This document shows positions 15,420-23,465 of a stretch of DNA of 25,046 bases, one piece after another. This DNA comes from Bacteroides sp. (GTDB taxonomy: Bacteria > Bacteroidota > Bacteroidia > Bacteroidales > Bacteroidaceae): positions 1 to 25,046 of the forward strand of contig DXLO01000031.1 of assembly GCA_019414665.1 (NCBI GenBank). Direction: 5' to 3'. Each line of letters starts with the position of its first letter. Position 1 is the stretch's first letter. The notes under the pieces are model-generated. The model was not told where the DNA came from. It saw only the letters and a list, made by a program, of their open reading frames with translations, and did no database searches. A program made the translations under genes and the position numbers.

Positions 15420-15698
15420 TTATTGATTAAACATATCTTTATTGTAAAAGTTAAGAATATCCATCACCATATTCCGTGCTTCTGCTGCCGGACTATCCGG
15501 ATTTAATGCAATGGCTTCCTGATAGTTGTTCAATGCTCCTTGCCAGTCACCTTTTTTGCGGAAAGCATTTCCTAATAAATAATATGCTTCGGCAGCATAT
15601 TCAGGATTTAAATTGATTAATTGATTTAATTGGTCGATAGCGTGTTCGGTAGAACCTTCGGCTATTAAATTCTTTATCTCTTTCAGCTTTTCGGTCAT
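15420..15698 (-). CDS. Small TPR protein, first gene of the oxidoreductase operon
   Basis: This 92-residue helical protein has one clear tetratricopeptide repeat at about residues 35-68 (AEAYYLLGNAFRKKGDWQGA then LNNYQEAIALNPDSP). A weaker half repeat precedes it (EHAIDQLNQLINLNPEYA). It has no signal peptide, so it is cytoplasmic. TPR proteins act as protein-binding scaffolds. As the leader gene of a Kor/Vor operon it may help assemble the complex or recruit a partner, which is inference. A -7 element lies 25 bp upstream of its ATG. Confidence 0.85.
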   Translation of the reverse strand: MTEKLKEIKNLIAEGSTEHAIDQLNQLINLNPEYAAEAYYLLGNAFRKKGDWQGALNNYQEAIALNPDSPAAEARNMVMDILNFYNKDMFNQ

Positions 15699-15723
15699 GG
15701 TTTTGAATATATTAGTCTACCCA

Positions 15724-15731
15724 CAAAGATA
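15724..15731 (-). promoter_or_regulatory. Candidate -7 element for the oxidoreductase operon
   Basis: The minus strand reads TATCTTTG, a match to TAnnTTTG, 25 bp before the start of the TPR gene. The -33 element is not clear. All six genes downstream could be read from here, since no gap inside the run is larger than 24 bp. Confidence 0.5.
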
Positions 15732-16131
15732 AAGCTTATTTTCAATCGAATAGGAATTTTGGATAACTATTTCCTCTTTATGGATAAAAAATTTTTTTAC
15801 TGATTGTATAATGTGTTGATATGTAATACCTTATAGGTAGGGCTTGAATGTTTCATATGAAAAAGTTGTTTGATTAATTATGTGGATAGTTATAGGAGTA
15901 TTGAAAGTAATTTTGATGTGTTTTGTAAAACGGTAATGAGGTCTTTGGTGGAAGATTAAGTGGGTTCAATAGACAAAAATTATATCGGGATGTAAAAAAA
16001 ACAGCATTATCGGATGTTTTATTTAGAAATTTATATTTACTTTATAAGAGTTATTCAGTTTTTAACTGTTTTATGTTACAGCTGATATTTGCTGACAGTA
16101 CTATTTTTATTATTAATAAATAATCAAATTT
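15732..16131. other. AT-rich intergenic region between divergent genes
   Basis: About 400 bp separate the oxidoreductase operon from the GHL10-like gene on the other strand. I see no open frame of useful length, no RNA gene and no strong hairpin. For the plus-strand gene a weak promoter is possible: TTTA at 16061-16064, 19 bp, then GATATTTG at 16084-16091 (one base off TAnnTTTG). Confidence 0.5.
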
Positions 16132-17244
16132 ATGAAAATCAAGTTATTATTGGCTGCTACGGTAGCATGTGTATTGGGCTTTTCTTCATGCTCAAATGAA
16201 TCAGTGAAAACTATTCCTGTATATGGTTGGCAAGGAGAAGGTGAGGAGGCTACAGAAGCGTCTATACAGTCCGATTTCAAAAAATGGAAGGACCACGGGC
16301 TGGTAGGTATGTGTTATAATGCGGGTGGTTTCAATGTAGAAAAACATACTCGTGCTGCAAAAATAGCTCATGCTACCGGATTGGAGTATCATGCATGGAT
16401 TCCTGCAATGTTGAAAGGGGATGCAGATTCTACTTGGTATGCGGTAAACCGTAAAGGCGAGTCGGCATATACTGTGCAGGCATATGTTCCTTATTATAAA
16501 TGTATGTGTCCGAACAATCCGGATGTAATCAATTATCTGGTTACTGAATATAGTAAGATTGCAGAGATTCCCGAAGTTGATTTCATTCATCTGGATTATA
16601 TTCGCTATGTCGATGTAATTCTGGCACGTGGACTTTGGGATAAATATGGTCTGGTGATGAATGAAGAATATCCTACAGCCGATTATTGTTACTGCGACAA
16701 ATGTGTAGCCGATTTCAAGGCTGAAAGCGGTATCGATATCAAGTCGGTAGAAGACCCTTCTACTTGTGAAGAATGGAAACAGTTCCGTTACAACCGTATT
16801 ACCAGTCTGGTAAATAAGATTGCGGCTGCAGTTCATGCAAAAGGCAAAAAAGTCAGTGCTGCTGTATTCCCAGGTCCGGACTCATATGCAAAAAAACTGG
16901 TTCGTCAGGAATGGAACAAATGGGATATCGATGCATTCTTCCCGATGAATTATAATGATTTCTATCTGGAACCGGCTTCTTGGGTAGGAGAAATAACTAA
17001 AGAAGAAATAGCTTCCGTAAATGGAAAGAAGCCTGTTTACAGTGGTTTGTTCATTTGTCGTGACTGGCAGAATAAGGCTAATATCAAAGATCCGGAAGGC
17101 CACGGTCTGATTCCTTCAGAAATCGGTGAAGCTGTTCGTGGTTCTATTGAAGCAGGAGCTGCTGGAGTGGCATTGTTTATTCCTGCCAATATGACTGATG
17201 AACATTGGGCTGAATTTGATAAAGCTATTCAGGTAAAACCCTGA
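16132..17244 (+). CDS. GHL10-like glycosyl hydrolase lipoprotein
   Basis: This 370-residue protein has a signal peptide with a lipobox ending at C20 (LGFSSC), so it should be a lipoprotein of the envelope. The rest resembles the GHL10 group, a TIM-barrel family related to glycoside hydrolases. Recognisable barrel segments are GLEYHAWIPAML (83-94), the conserved VDFIHLDYIRY (149-159), KKVSAAVFPGPD (239-250) and IDAFFPMNYNDF (266-277). A compact Cys cluster CYCDKC (186-191) follows the barrel's central strand and may bind a metal; similar clusters occur in some relatives. The early start of the barrel and complete C-terminus suggest a full-length enzyme. The substrate is unknown. It stands alone, with its own terminators downstream, near other glycan enzymes but not in an operon with them. 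Confidence 0.75.
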   Translation: MKIKLLLAATVACVLGFSSCSNESVKTIPVYGWQGEGEEATEASIQSDFKKWKDHGLVGMCYNAGGFNVEKHTRAAKIAHATGLEYHAWIPAMLKGDADSTWYAVNRKGESAYTVQAYVPYYKCMCPNNPDVINYLVTEYSKIAEIPEVDFIHLDYIRYVDVILARGLWDKYGLVMNEEYPTADYCYCDKCVADFKAESGIDIKSVEDPSTCEEWKQFRYNRITSLVNKIAAAVHAKGKKVSAAVFPGPDSYAKKLVRQEWNKWDIDAFFPMNYNDFYLEPASWVGEITKEEIASVNGKKPVYSGLFICRDWQNKANIKDPEGHGLIPSEIGEAVRGSIEAGAAGVALFIPANMTDEHWAEFDKAIQVKP

Positions 17245-17249
17245 TGCCA

Positions 17250-17278
17250 TTGTAGCAATATAAGTAGTGAGGCTACAA
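17250..17278 (+). other. Small hairpin after the GHL10-like gene
   Basis: TTGTAGC (17250-17256) and GCTACAA (17272-17278) pair perfectly around a 15-base loop and are followed by a short A run. It lies just before the stronger terminator and may help protect or end the transcript. Confidence 0.35.
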
Positions 17279-17283
17279 AAATG

Positions 17284-17327
17284 AAATCTCCTTCGGAATC
17301 TTTCGGGAATCCGGAGGAGATTTTTTT
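17284..17327 (+). terminator. Intrinsic terminator after the GHL10-like gene
   Basis: A 14-bp stem (17284-17297 with 17310-17323, one G-U wobble) with a 12-base loop is followed by a run of seven T (17321-17327), the first three of which pair in the stem. Confidence 0.8.
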
Positions 17328-17373
17328 ATATGGCTGGGTATGTTTATGCTACTTTTTCCCTATAGATATAATG

Positions 17374-17461
17374 TTTCACTATGGTGGAGTGAACGTTTCA
17401 TTCAAGTGAAGCTATCATTTCACTATAGTGAGGCGATGGTTTTACCTTAGTGAAATGTTTA
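17374..17461. repeat. Four tandem 22-bp units of a degenerate palindrome
   Basis: Four units start at 17374, 17396, 17418 and 17440, exactly 22 bp apart. Each begins with a variant of TTTCACTATAGTGA: TTTCACTATGGTGG, TTTCATTCAAGTGA, TTTCACTATAGTGA and TTTTACCTTAGTGA. The ideal core TTTCACTATAGTGAAA is a 16-bp palindrome; individual copies match its two halves at 5-6 of 8 positions. The last 6-8 bases of each unit are not conserved. The array lies between the terminator of the GHL10-like gene and the promoter of the Nfn-like gene. Confidence 0.65.
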
Positions 17462-17570
17462 TATTATGTGGAAGAGTTGTGGATTTTATAAAATAGTAAA
17501 ATCCCTTTTAAAAATGGTACGCTGACTGTTGATTTTTATGACGGTTATGATTTTATAGTTGAATTAAGAA

Positions 17571-17595
17571 CGTTGTATGACAAAAATATACAACG
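17571..17595. promoter_or_regulatory. Candidate operator palindrome before the Nfn-like gene
   Basis: CGTTGTAT and ATACAACG form a perfect 8-bp interrupted palindrome with a 9-base spacer, ending 24 bp upstream of the -33 element. The placement fits an activator or repressor site. I cannot name the factor; it does not match the Rex or Fnr consensus that would be tempting for a redox gene. Confidence 0.35.
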
Positions 17596-17619
17596 GAAAT
17601 TGCGATTTTGAAGATTTCT

Positions 17620-17650
17620 TTTGGTATTATTTTATTTAGTGGTAACTTTG
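17620..17650 (+). promoter_or_regulatory. Bacteroidota promoter of the Nfn-like gene
   Basis: TTTG at 17620-17623 and TAACTTTG at 17643-17650 match the -33 and -7 consensus exactly and are 19 bp apart. The start codon follows 47 bp downstream, preceded by an AGGA-like site (cgaggaa). Confidence 0.8.
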
Positions 17651-17697
17651 CAAAATATAATGAATTGCAAAAAATAACTAACTTATAGTACGAGGAA

Positions 17698-19992
17698 ATG
17701 AATAAAATTATTTCAAAAGAACATTTTTCAGAAAAGGTTTTTAAGCTGGTAATCGAAGCTCCCCTGATTGCTAAGTCACGTAAGGCTGGTCATTTTGTGA
17801 TTGTACGTGTAGGTGAAAAAGGTGAACGTATGCCTCTTACCATTGCAGAAGCCGATCCTGTAAAGGGAACTATTACGTTGGTCGTACAAGAGGTCGGTCT
17901 GTCATCAACTCGTTTGTGTGAACTGAACGAGGGTGATTATATTACCGATGTAGTAGGTCCGTTGGGTAAAGCAACCCACATCGAGAACTTCGGAACAGTA
18001 GTTTGTGCTGGAGGTGGAGTAGGAGTAGCTCCGATGTTGCCTATTGTTCAGGCTCTGAAGGCTGCTGGAAACCGTGTCATTACTGTATTGGCGGGCCGCT
18101 CTAAGGAGCTGGTCATTTTGGAAAAAGAAATGAGAGAAAGTTCGGATGAAGTAATTATTATGACCGATGATGGTTCGTATGGCAAGAAAGGTTTGGTGAC
18201 CGAAGGTATTGAAGAGGTAATCAAGCGTGAAAAGGTAGATAAGTGTTTTGCCATTGGTCCGGCTATCATGATGAAATTTGTTTGTCTGCTTACCAAGAAA
18301 TACGAAATTCCTACCGATGTTTCGCTTAATACAATCATGGTAGATGGTACAGGTATGTGCGGAGCGTGCCGTATCACTGTGGGTGGCAAGACGAAATTCG
18401 TTTGCGTAGATGGTCCTGAGTTCGACGGACATCAGGTGGATTTCGATGAAATGTTGAAGCGTATGGGAGCGTTCAAGGATATTGAACGTGAAGAAATACA
18501 TAAACTGGATGCTGTACAGCCTGATACATGTGAAGCTGTGAAGGCTGTTGAAGACCGTAATACACCGTGGCGTGCAGAGTTACGTAAAGCAATGAAGCCG
18601 AAGGAACGTACTGCCATTCCACGTGTGAAAATGAATGAGCTCGATCCGGAGTACCGTTCTCACAGCCGTAAAGAAGAAGTAAACTTAGGCTTGAATGAGG
18701 AACAGGCACTGACAGAAGCTAAACGTTGTCTGGATTGTGCTAATCCATCGTGTATGGAAGGTTGTCCGGTCGGTATCAATATACCTGGATTCATTAAAAA
18801 TATCGAGCGTGGTGAATTCCTCGAAGCTGCCCGTGTCTTGAAGCAGACCAGTGCTTTGCCTGCTGTATGTGGTCGTGTTTGTCCACAGGAAAAGCAGTGT
18901 GAATCAAAGTGTATTCACCTGAAGATGGGACACGAAGCAGTAGCTATTGGTTATCTGGAGCGTTTTGCTGCCGATTATGAACGTGAAAGCGGTCAGATTT
19001 CTGTTCCTGAAATAGCTGAAAAGAACGGTATCAAAGTTGCAGTTGTAGGTTCCGGACCTGCCGGACTTTCATTTGCCGGAGATATGGCAAAACTTGGTTA
19101 CGATGTAACTGTATTCGAAGCTTTGCACGAAATTGGTGGAGTGCTGAAGTACGGTATTCCTGAATTCCGTTTGCCGAACAAGATTGTTGATGTTGAAATA
19201 GAAAACCTGTCGAAGATGGGCGTACAGTTTGTCAAAGACTGTATCATCGGCAAGACTATCAGCGTGGAAGAATTGGAGCAGGAAGGCTATAAAGGTGTAT
19301 TCGTAGCATCTGGTGCCGGACTTCCAAACTTCATGAACATTCCGGGGGAAAATTCTATCAATATTATGTCATCCAATGAATATCTGACTCGTGTCAATCT
19401 GATGGATGCGGCTAGTGAAGATTCTGATACTCCGGTAACATTTGGCAAGCGTGTGGCTGTTATCGGTGGTGGTAATACTGCTATGGACTCTGTACGTACA
19501 GCTCGCCGCCTTGGAGCTGAAAAGGCAATGATTATTTATCGCCGTTCGGAGGCAGAAATGCCGGCTCGTCTGGAGGAAGTAAAACATGCCAAAGAGGAAG
19601 GTGTGGAATTCCTGACTTTGCATAATCCGATAGAGTATATAGCAGATGAAAAAGGACGTGTAAAACAAGTTGTTTTGCAGAAGATGGAATTGGGTGAACC
19701 GGATGCTTCAGGACGTCGCAGCCCTGTTGCTATTCCTGGAGCTGTAGAAACAATAGACATTGATATGGCTATCGTCAGCGTGGGAGTATCTCCGAATCCG
19801 ATTGTCCCGAATTCGATTCCTGGACTGGAATTAGGACGAAAAGGAACAATTGCTGTAAATGATGATATGCAGTCGTCTATTCCTACTATTTACGCAGGAG
19901 GCGATATTGTCCGCGGTGGAGCTACCGTAATTCTGGCAATGGGTGACGGACGCCGTGCTGCTGCCGCAATGGATAAACAGTTGCGCGGGTAA
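17698..19992 (+). CDS. Nfn-like fusion: DHODB-type NAD-binding/[2Fe-2S] half plus GltD-like flavoprotein half
   Basis: This 764-residue cytoplasmic protein fuses two proteins that are separate elsewhere. Residues 1-270 resemble PyrK/NfnA: an FAD domain with RMPLTIAEA (44-52), an NAD-binding AGGGVGVAPM (104-113), and [2Fe-2S] Cys C221, C224, C236 in DGTGMCGACR. Only three Cys are obvious there; D216 could be the fourth ligand, as I recall for Thermotoga NfnA. Residues 330-764 resemble NfnB/GltD: Fe-S Cys C344, C347, C352, C356 and C391, C395, C401, C405, then FAD motif GSGPAG (451-456) and NADP-domain motif GGGNTAM. Databases usually call it a bifunctional dihydroorotate dehydrogenase B/glutamate synthase subunit. 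No glutamate synthase large subunit is beside it, so electron-bifurcating ferredoxin:NADP+ oxidoreductase is the better guess. It is monocistronic with its own promoter and terminator. Confidence 0.88.
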   Translation: MNKIISKEHFSEKVFKLVIEAPLIAKSRKAGHFVIVRVGEKGERMPLTIAEADPVKGTITLVVQEVGLSSTRLCELNEGDYITDVVGPLGKATHIENFGTVVCAGGGVGVAPMLPIVQALKAAGNRVITVLAGRSKELVILEKEMRESSDEVIIMTDDGSYGKKGLVTEGIEEVIKREKVDKCFAIGPAIMMKFVCLLTKKYEIPTDVSLNTIMVDGTGMCGACRITVGGKTKFVCVDGPEFDGHQVDFDEMLKRMGAFKDIEREEIHKLDAVQPDTCEAVKAVEDRNTPWRAELRKAMKPKERTAIPRVKMNELDPEYRSHSRKEEVNLGLNEEQALTEAKRCLDCANPSCMEGCPVGINIPGFIKNIERGEFLEAARVLKQTSALPAVCGRVCPQEKQCESKCIHLKMGHEAVAIGYLERFAADYERESGQISVPEIAEKNGIKVAVVGSGPAGLSFAGDMAKLGYDVTVFEALHEIGGVLKYGIPEFRLPNKIVDVEIENLSKMGVQFVKDCIIGKTISVEELEQEGYKGVFVASGAGLPNFMNIPGENSINIMSSNEYLTRVNLMDAASEDSDTPVTFGKRVAVIGGGNTAMDSVRTARRLGAEKAMIIYRRSEAEMPARLEEVKHAKEEGVEFLTLHNPIEYIADEKGRVKQVVLQKMELGEPDASGRRSPVAIPGAVETIDIDMAIVSVGVSPNPIVPNSIPGLELGRKGTIAVNDDMQSSIPTIYAGGDIVRGGATVILAMGDGRRAAAAMDKQLRG

Positions 19993-20031
19993 GCGGAAGA
20001 AAATTGATATTAGTATATAAATCTTATAGAG

Positions 20032-20071
20032 AACAGGTTGGCTGGTAATAAACCGGCTGACCTGTTTTTTT
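20032..20071 (+). terminator. Intrinsic terminator after the Nfn-like gene
   Basis: A 14-bp stem (20032-20045 with 20053-20066, three G-U wobbles that favour the plus-strand RNA) with a 7-base loop runs directly into a T run ending at 20071. This same T run provides the -33 area of the next promoter. Confidence 0.85.
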
Positions 20072-20087
20072 ATAATTTAAAAATCAC

Positions 20088-20095
20088 TACTTTTG
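20088..20095 (+). promoter_or_regulatory. -7 element of the beta-galactosidase gene
   Basis: TACTTTTG matches TAnnTTTG, 42 bp before the ATG at 20138. At 19 bp upstream the sequence is TTTT instead of TTTG. The leader is AT-rich, as expected for efficient Bacteroidota translation. Confidence 0.6.
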
Positions 20096-20137
20096 TATTG
20101 ATATAATTTTATTAATATAAGAGTACCTAATTTTATT

Positions 20138-23100
20138 ATGAAAAAACATCTTTTATTAGGCATCCTGGGAGCTTGTGCACTTTCTTCTCAGGCACAGACC
20201 TTCAAGGAATGGCAAGATCCGGAAGTAAATGCTGTCAATCGTGCTCCGATGCATACAAACTTTTTTGCTTATGAAAGTATGGATGCAGCAGCACAGGCAA
20301 TCAAGGAACATTCTAACAATTTCATGACATTAAACGGCAACTGGAAATTTTTCTGGGTAAAAAATGCCGATGCACGTCCTACAGACTTCTGGAAAGTTGA
20401 TTTTAATGATAAAGGATGGGATGACTTACAAGTTCCAGCTGTATGGGAACTAAATGGTTATGGTGATCCTATTTATCTTAATGTGGGTTATGCATGGAGA
20501 AATCAGTTTACGAATAATCCTCCTTATGTACCGGTAGAAAACAATCATGTAGGTTCTTACCGTCGTGAAATTGTAGTACCTGCCGACTGGAAAGGAAAAG
20601 ATATCATAGCTCATTTTGGTGCAGTAAGTTCGAATATGTATCTGTGGGTAAACGGAAAGTATGTCGGATATAGCGAAGATAGTAAGCTGGAAGCTGAATT
20701 TGATCTTACTTCTTATTTGAAGCCGGGGCAGAAGAATGTAATTGCTTTTCAGGTATTCCGCTGGTGCGACGGCAGTTATTTGGAAGATCAGGATTTTTTC
20801 CGTTATACAGGTGTTGCCCGCGACTGCTATCTTTATACAAGAAATAAAAACCGTATAGATGATATTCGTGTAACTCCCGATCTGGATAGCGAATATAAAA
20901 ACGGTTCTTTGGCTGTTGAGCTGAAGTTGAAGGGCAGTTCGAAAGTGACTCTGGATTTGCTTGATGCGCAGAATCAGGTTGTTGCAACCAAGGAAGTGGC
21001 AGGAAGTGGTAAAGTGTCTGCAACCATTGCTCTTGATGCACCTCATAAGTGGTCGGCAGAAACTCCTTATCTCTATACATTACGTGCTACATTGAAAAAA
21101 GGTAATGAAGTAAGTGAGGTGGTTCCTGTGAAAGTCGGATTCCGAAAAGTAGAATTGAAGGATGCTCAAATTTTAGTCAATGGACAGCCTGTACTTTTTA
21201 AAGGTGCAAACCGTCATGAAATGGATCCGGACGGAGGATATTATGTATCTCGTGAACGCATGATTCAGGACATCCAGATCATGAAACAGTTTAATATCAA
21301 TGCCGTACGTACTTGTCACTATCCGGACGATAATTTCTGGTATGAATTATGTGATAAATATGGTATTTATGTAGTAGCTGAGGCTAATCTGGAATCTCAT
21401 GGTATGGGGTATGAAGAAAAAACACTGGCAAAAGTTTCTTCATACAAGAAAGCACATTTAGAACGTAATCAGCGCAATGTTCAGCGTGGTTTCAATCATC
21501 CAAGCATTATCTTCTGGTCTTTGGGTAACGAAGCTGGTTACGGACCTAACTTTGAAGCTGCTTACGAATGGGTAAAGGCTGAAGATCCCAGTCGGGCTGT
21601 ACAGTATGAAAGAGCAGGCCTTAACGGAAAAACGGATATTTATTGTCCGATGTATTACAGATATAAAGACTGTGAGGAATATGCAAAGAATCCTGATAGT
21701 CCAAAACCGTTGATTCAGTGCGAGTATGCTCATGCGATGGGTAATTCTGAAGGTGGTTTTAAAGAGTATTGGGATTTGATTCGCAAATATCCGAAGTATC
21801 AGGGAGGTTTTATTTGGGATTTTGTTGACCAGTCATGCCGCTGGACCGGAAAAGACGGTAAGATGATTTATGCTTATGGTGGTGACTTCAACCGTTTCGA
21901 TGCCAGTGATAACAATTTCTGTGATAACGGTCTGATCAGCCCTGACCGTAAGCCTAATCCACATATGTATGAAGTAGGCTATTTCTATCAGAACATCTGG
22001 ACCAGTGCTGGTGATTTATCAAAAGGTGAGATTAAAGTTTATAATGAAAACTTCTTCCGTGATTTATCTGCTTATGCATTGGAATGGGAGGTATTGAAAA
22101 ATGGTAAGGCGGTTCGTAGTGGACGCGTTGAAAATTTGTCAGTAGCTCCACGTCAGACTACTAATGTTAAACTTGATCTGGGCAAAACTTGTAAGTGTGC
22201 AGAATGGTTGCTGAATGTAAAATACGTTCAGAAAAATCGCGAAGGACTGCTTCCGGCTGGTCATGTAGTTGCCAAGGCACAGTTGACCCTGAATCCTTAT
22301 AAGGCTCCTGCAATGGATCTTGCCAATGTAGAGGAGAAGAACGTAGCTGTAGTAGTTCCGCAGATAAAAGATGAAAATGTAAACCGTATAGTTGTAAAGG
22401 GAGAAAACTTCAATATCCAGTTCAATAAGCAGAGCGGATATATGGATAAATATGAAGTAAATGGCTTGGAGATGATAAAAGAAGGAGAAGCTATGACTCC
22501 GAACTTCTGGCGTGCTCCGACCGATAATGATTTTGGAGCAGGTTTGCAGCAGAAGTATGCAGCATGGAATAATCCTGGAATCAAATTAGTGTCTTTAAAG
22601 GCTGAAATGGTCGATGGCATAGCTGTTGTTTCTGCTGAATATGAAATGAAACAGGTTTCGGCTAAGTTGGCTTTAACGTATGCTATCAACAATAAAGGTG
22701 CTGTTAAGGTGACTCAGAAAATGACCGCAGATAAGAGCGCGAAAGTGGCCAACATGTTCCGTTTTGGTATGCAGATGGTAATGCCTGCTTCTTTTGAAAA
22801 GATTTCGTATTATGGACGTGGTCCGGTTGAAAATTATGCAGATCGTAAGACTTCTACTGATCTTGGTATATATAATCAGTCGGTAGACGAACAGTTCTAT
22901 GCTTATATTCGTCCGCAAGAAAATGGAACGAAATCGGATATACGCTGGTGGAAACAACTGAATGTTGCTGGAAACGGACTGATGTTTGTTGCTGAAGCTC
23001 CATTCTCAGCATCTGCTTTACACTATACTATTGAATCTCTTGATTCTGGATGGGAGAAGAAGCAGGAACACTCTAATGAAGTAGAAAAGGCTGATTTAAC

Positions 23101-23242
23101 CAATGTATTGATAGATAAAGCTCAGATGGGACTGGGTTGTGTAGATAGTTGGGGAGCAATTCCAGAGCCACAATATCTGCTGCCTTATGGTGATTATGAA
23201 TTTAGCTTTATCATGACTCCTGTTTATCATTCTTATAGATAA
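20138..23242 (+). CDS. Secreted GH2 beta-galactosidase
   Basis: This 1034-residue protein has a signal peptide ending near SSQAQ (residues 16-20), so it acts in the periplasm or at the surface. It has the full LacZ-type layout of glycoside hydrolase family 2. A sugar-binding jelly roll comes first (about 60-235), then immunoglobulin-like domains, then the TIM barrel from about 340 (GANRHEMDPDGG at 356-367). The acid/base is E465 in SLGNEAGYG and the nucleophile is E529 in IQCEYAHAMGNS. GFIWDFVDQ (557-565) follows. The C-terminal beta-galactosidase small-chain domain is complete, with the typical NFWRAPTDNDFG. It should release terminal beta-galactose from oligosaccharides such as galactan or lactose-like units. 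It stands alone with its own promoter and terminator, convergent with the SGNH hydrolase gene. Confidence 0.94.
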   Translation: MKKHLLLGILGACALSSQAQTFKEWQDPEVNAVNRAPMHTNFFAYESMDAAAQAIKEHSNNFMTLNGNWKFFWVKNADARPTDFWKVDFNDKGWDDLQVPAVWELNGYGDPIYLNVGYAWRNQFTNNPPYVPVENNHVGSYRREIVVPADWKGKDIIAHFGAVSSNMYLWVNGKYVGYSEDSKLEAEFDLTSYLKPGQKNVIAFQVFRWCDGSYLEDQDFFRYTGVARDCYLYTRNKNRIDDIRVTPDLDSEYKNGSLAVELKLKGSSKVTLDLLDAQNQVVATKEVAGSGKVSATIALDAPHKWSAETPYLYTLRATLKKGNEVSEVVPVKVGFRKVELKDAQILVNGQPVLFKGANRHEMDPDGGYYVSRERMIQDIQIMKQFNINAVRTCHYPDDNFWYELCDKYGIYVVAEANLESHGMGYEEKTLAKVSSYKKAHLERNQRNVQRGFNHPSIIFWSLGNEAGYGPNFEAAYEWVKAEDPSRAVQYERAGLNGKTDIYCPMYYRYKDCEEYAKNPDSPKPLIQCEYAHAMGNSEGGFKEYWDLIRKYPKYQGGFIWDFVDQSCRWTGKDGKMIYAYGGDFNRFDASDNNFCDNGLISPDRKPNPHMYEVGYFYQNIWTSAGDLSKGEIKVYNENFFRDLSAYALEWEVLKNGKAVRSGRVENLSVAPRQTTNVKLDLGKTCKCAEWLLNVKYVQKNREGLLPAGHVVAKAQLTLNPYKAPAMDLANVEEKNVAVVVPQIKDENVNRIVVKGENFNIQFNKQSGYMDKYEVNGLEMIKEGEAMTPNFWRAPTDNDFGAGLQQKYAAWNNPGIKLVSLKAEMVDGIAVVSAEYEMKQVSAKLALTYAINNKGAVKVTQKMTADKSAKVANMFRFGMQMVMPASFEKISYYGRGPVENYADRKTSTDLGIYNQSVDEQFYAYIRPQENGTKSDIRWWKQLNVAGNGLMFVAEAPFSASALHYTIESLDSGWEKKQEHSNEVEKADLTNVLIDKAQMGLGCVDSWGAIPEPQYLLPYGDYEFSFIMTPVYHSYR

Positions 23243-23278
23243 ATAAAGTAGAGCGATCTTTTAACTGAAGTAAAAGGC

Positions 23279-23324
23279 AAGGGGAAATTTGAAAATACCT
23301 GATAACATTTTCAAATTTCCCCTT
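23279..23324. terminator. Hairpin between convergent genes, probable bidirectional terminator
   Basis: A perfect 18-bp inverted repeat (23279-23296 with 23307-23324) with a 10-base loop lies between the stops of the beta-galactosidase and SGNH genes. The T run after it is short and broken on both strands, so strength relies on the stem. Confidence 0.7.
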
Positions 23325-23465
23325 TACTATTTGTTCCTGTCTATAAATATATTAGGTATTCCGAGTGCCGATGGTGTTTATTGTAAGTCTTGCTGGGTAA
23401 GATAACAGATAAACAATTATTTTTTCGGCTGATTATAAACAAATGTATGTTTGCAAGAAGTAATT

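Larger units (their letters stand above)
17328..17619. other. Non-coding region upstream of the Nfn-like gene
   Basis: No gene is visible. Besides the 22-bp repeat array it holds two further inverted repeats: GGATTTTA with TAAAATCC (17481-17488 and 17497-17504), and CGTTGTAT with ATACAACG (17571-17578 and 17588-17595). The region is AT-rich and about 290 bp long, more than a single promoter needs. Confidence 0.5.

Noticed and set aside
17374..17461. Possible CRISPR array
   Set aside because: The units are tandem, degenerate and palindromic with no unique 30-base spacers, and no cas genes are nearby.
17698..19992. Glutamate synthase small subunit or dihydroorotate dehydrogenase subunit as the main function
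   Set aside because: No large glutamate synthase subunit or pyrD gene is adjacent, and the fused layout matches Nfn better. It remains possible as an alternative name only.
20450..21046. Minus-strand 198-residue open frame inside the beta-galactosidase gene
   Set aside because: It overlaps the conserved sugar-binding domain of the GH2 enzyme and has no recognisable features.
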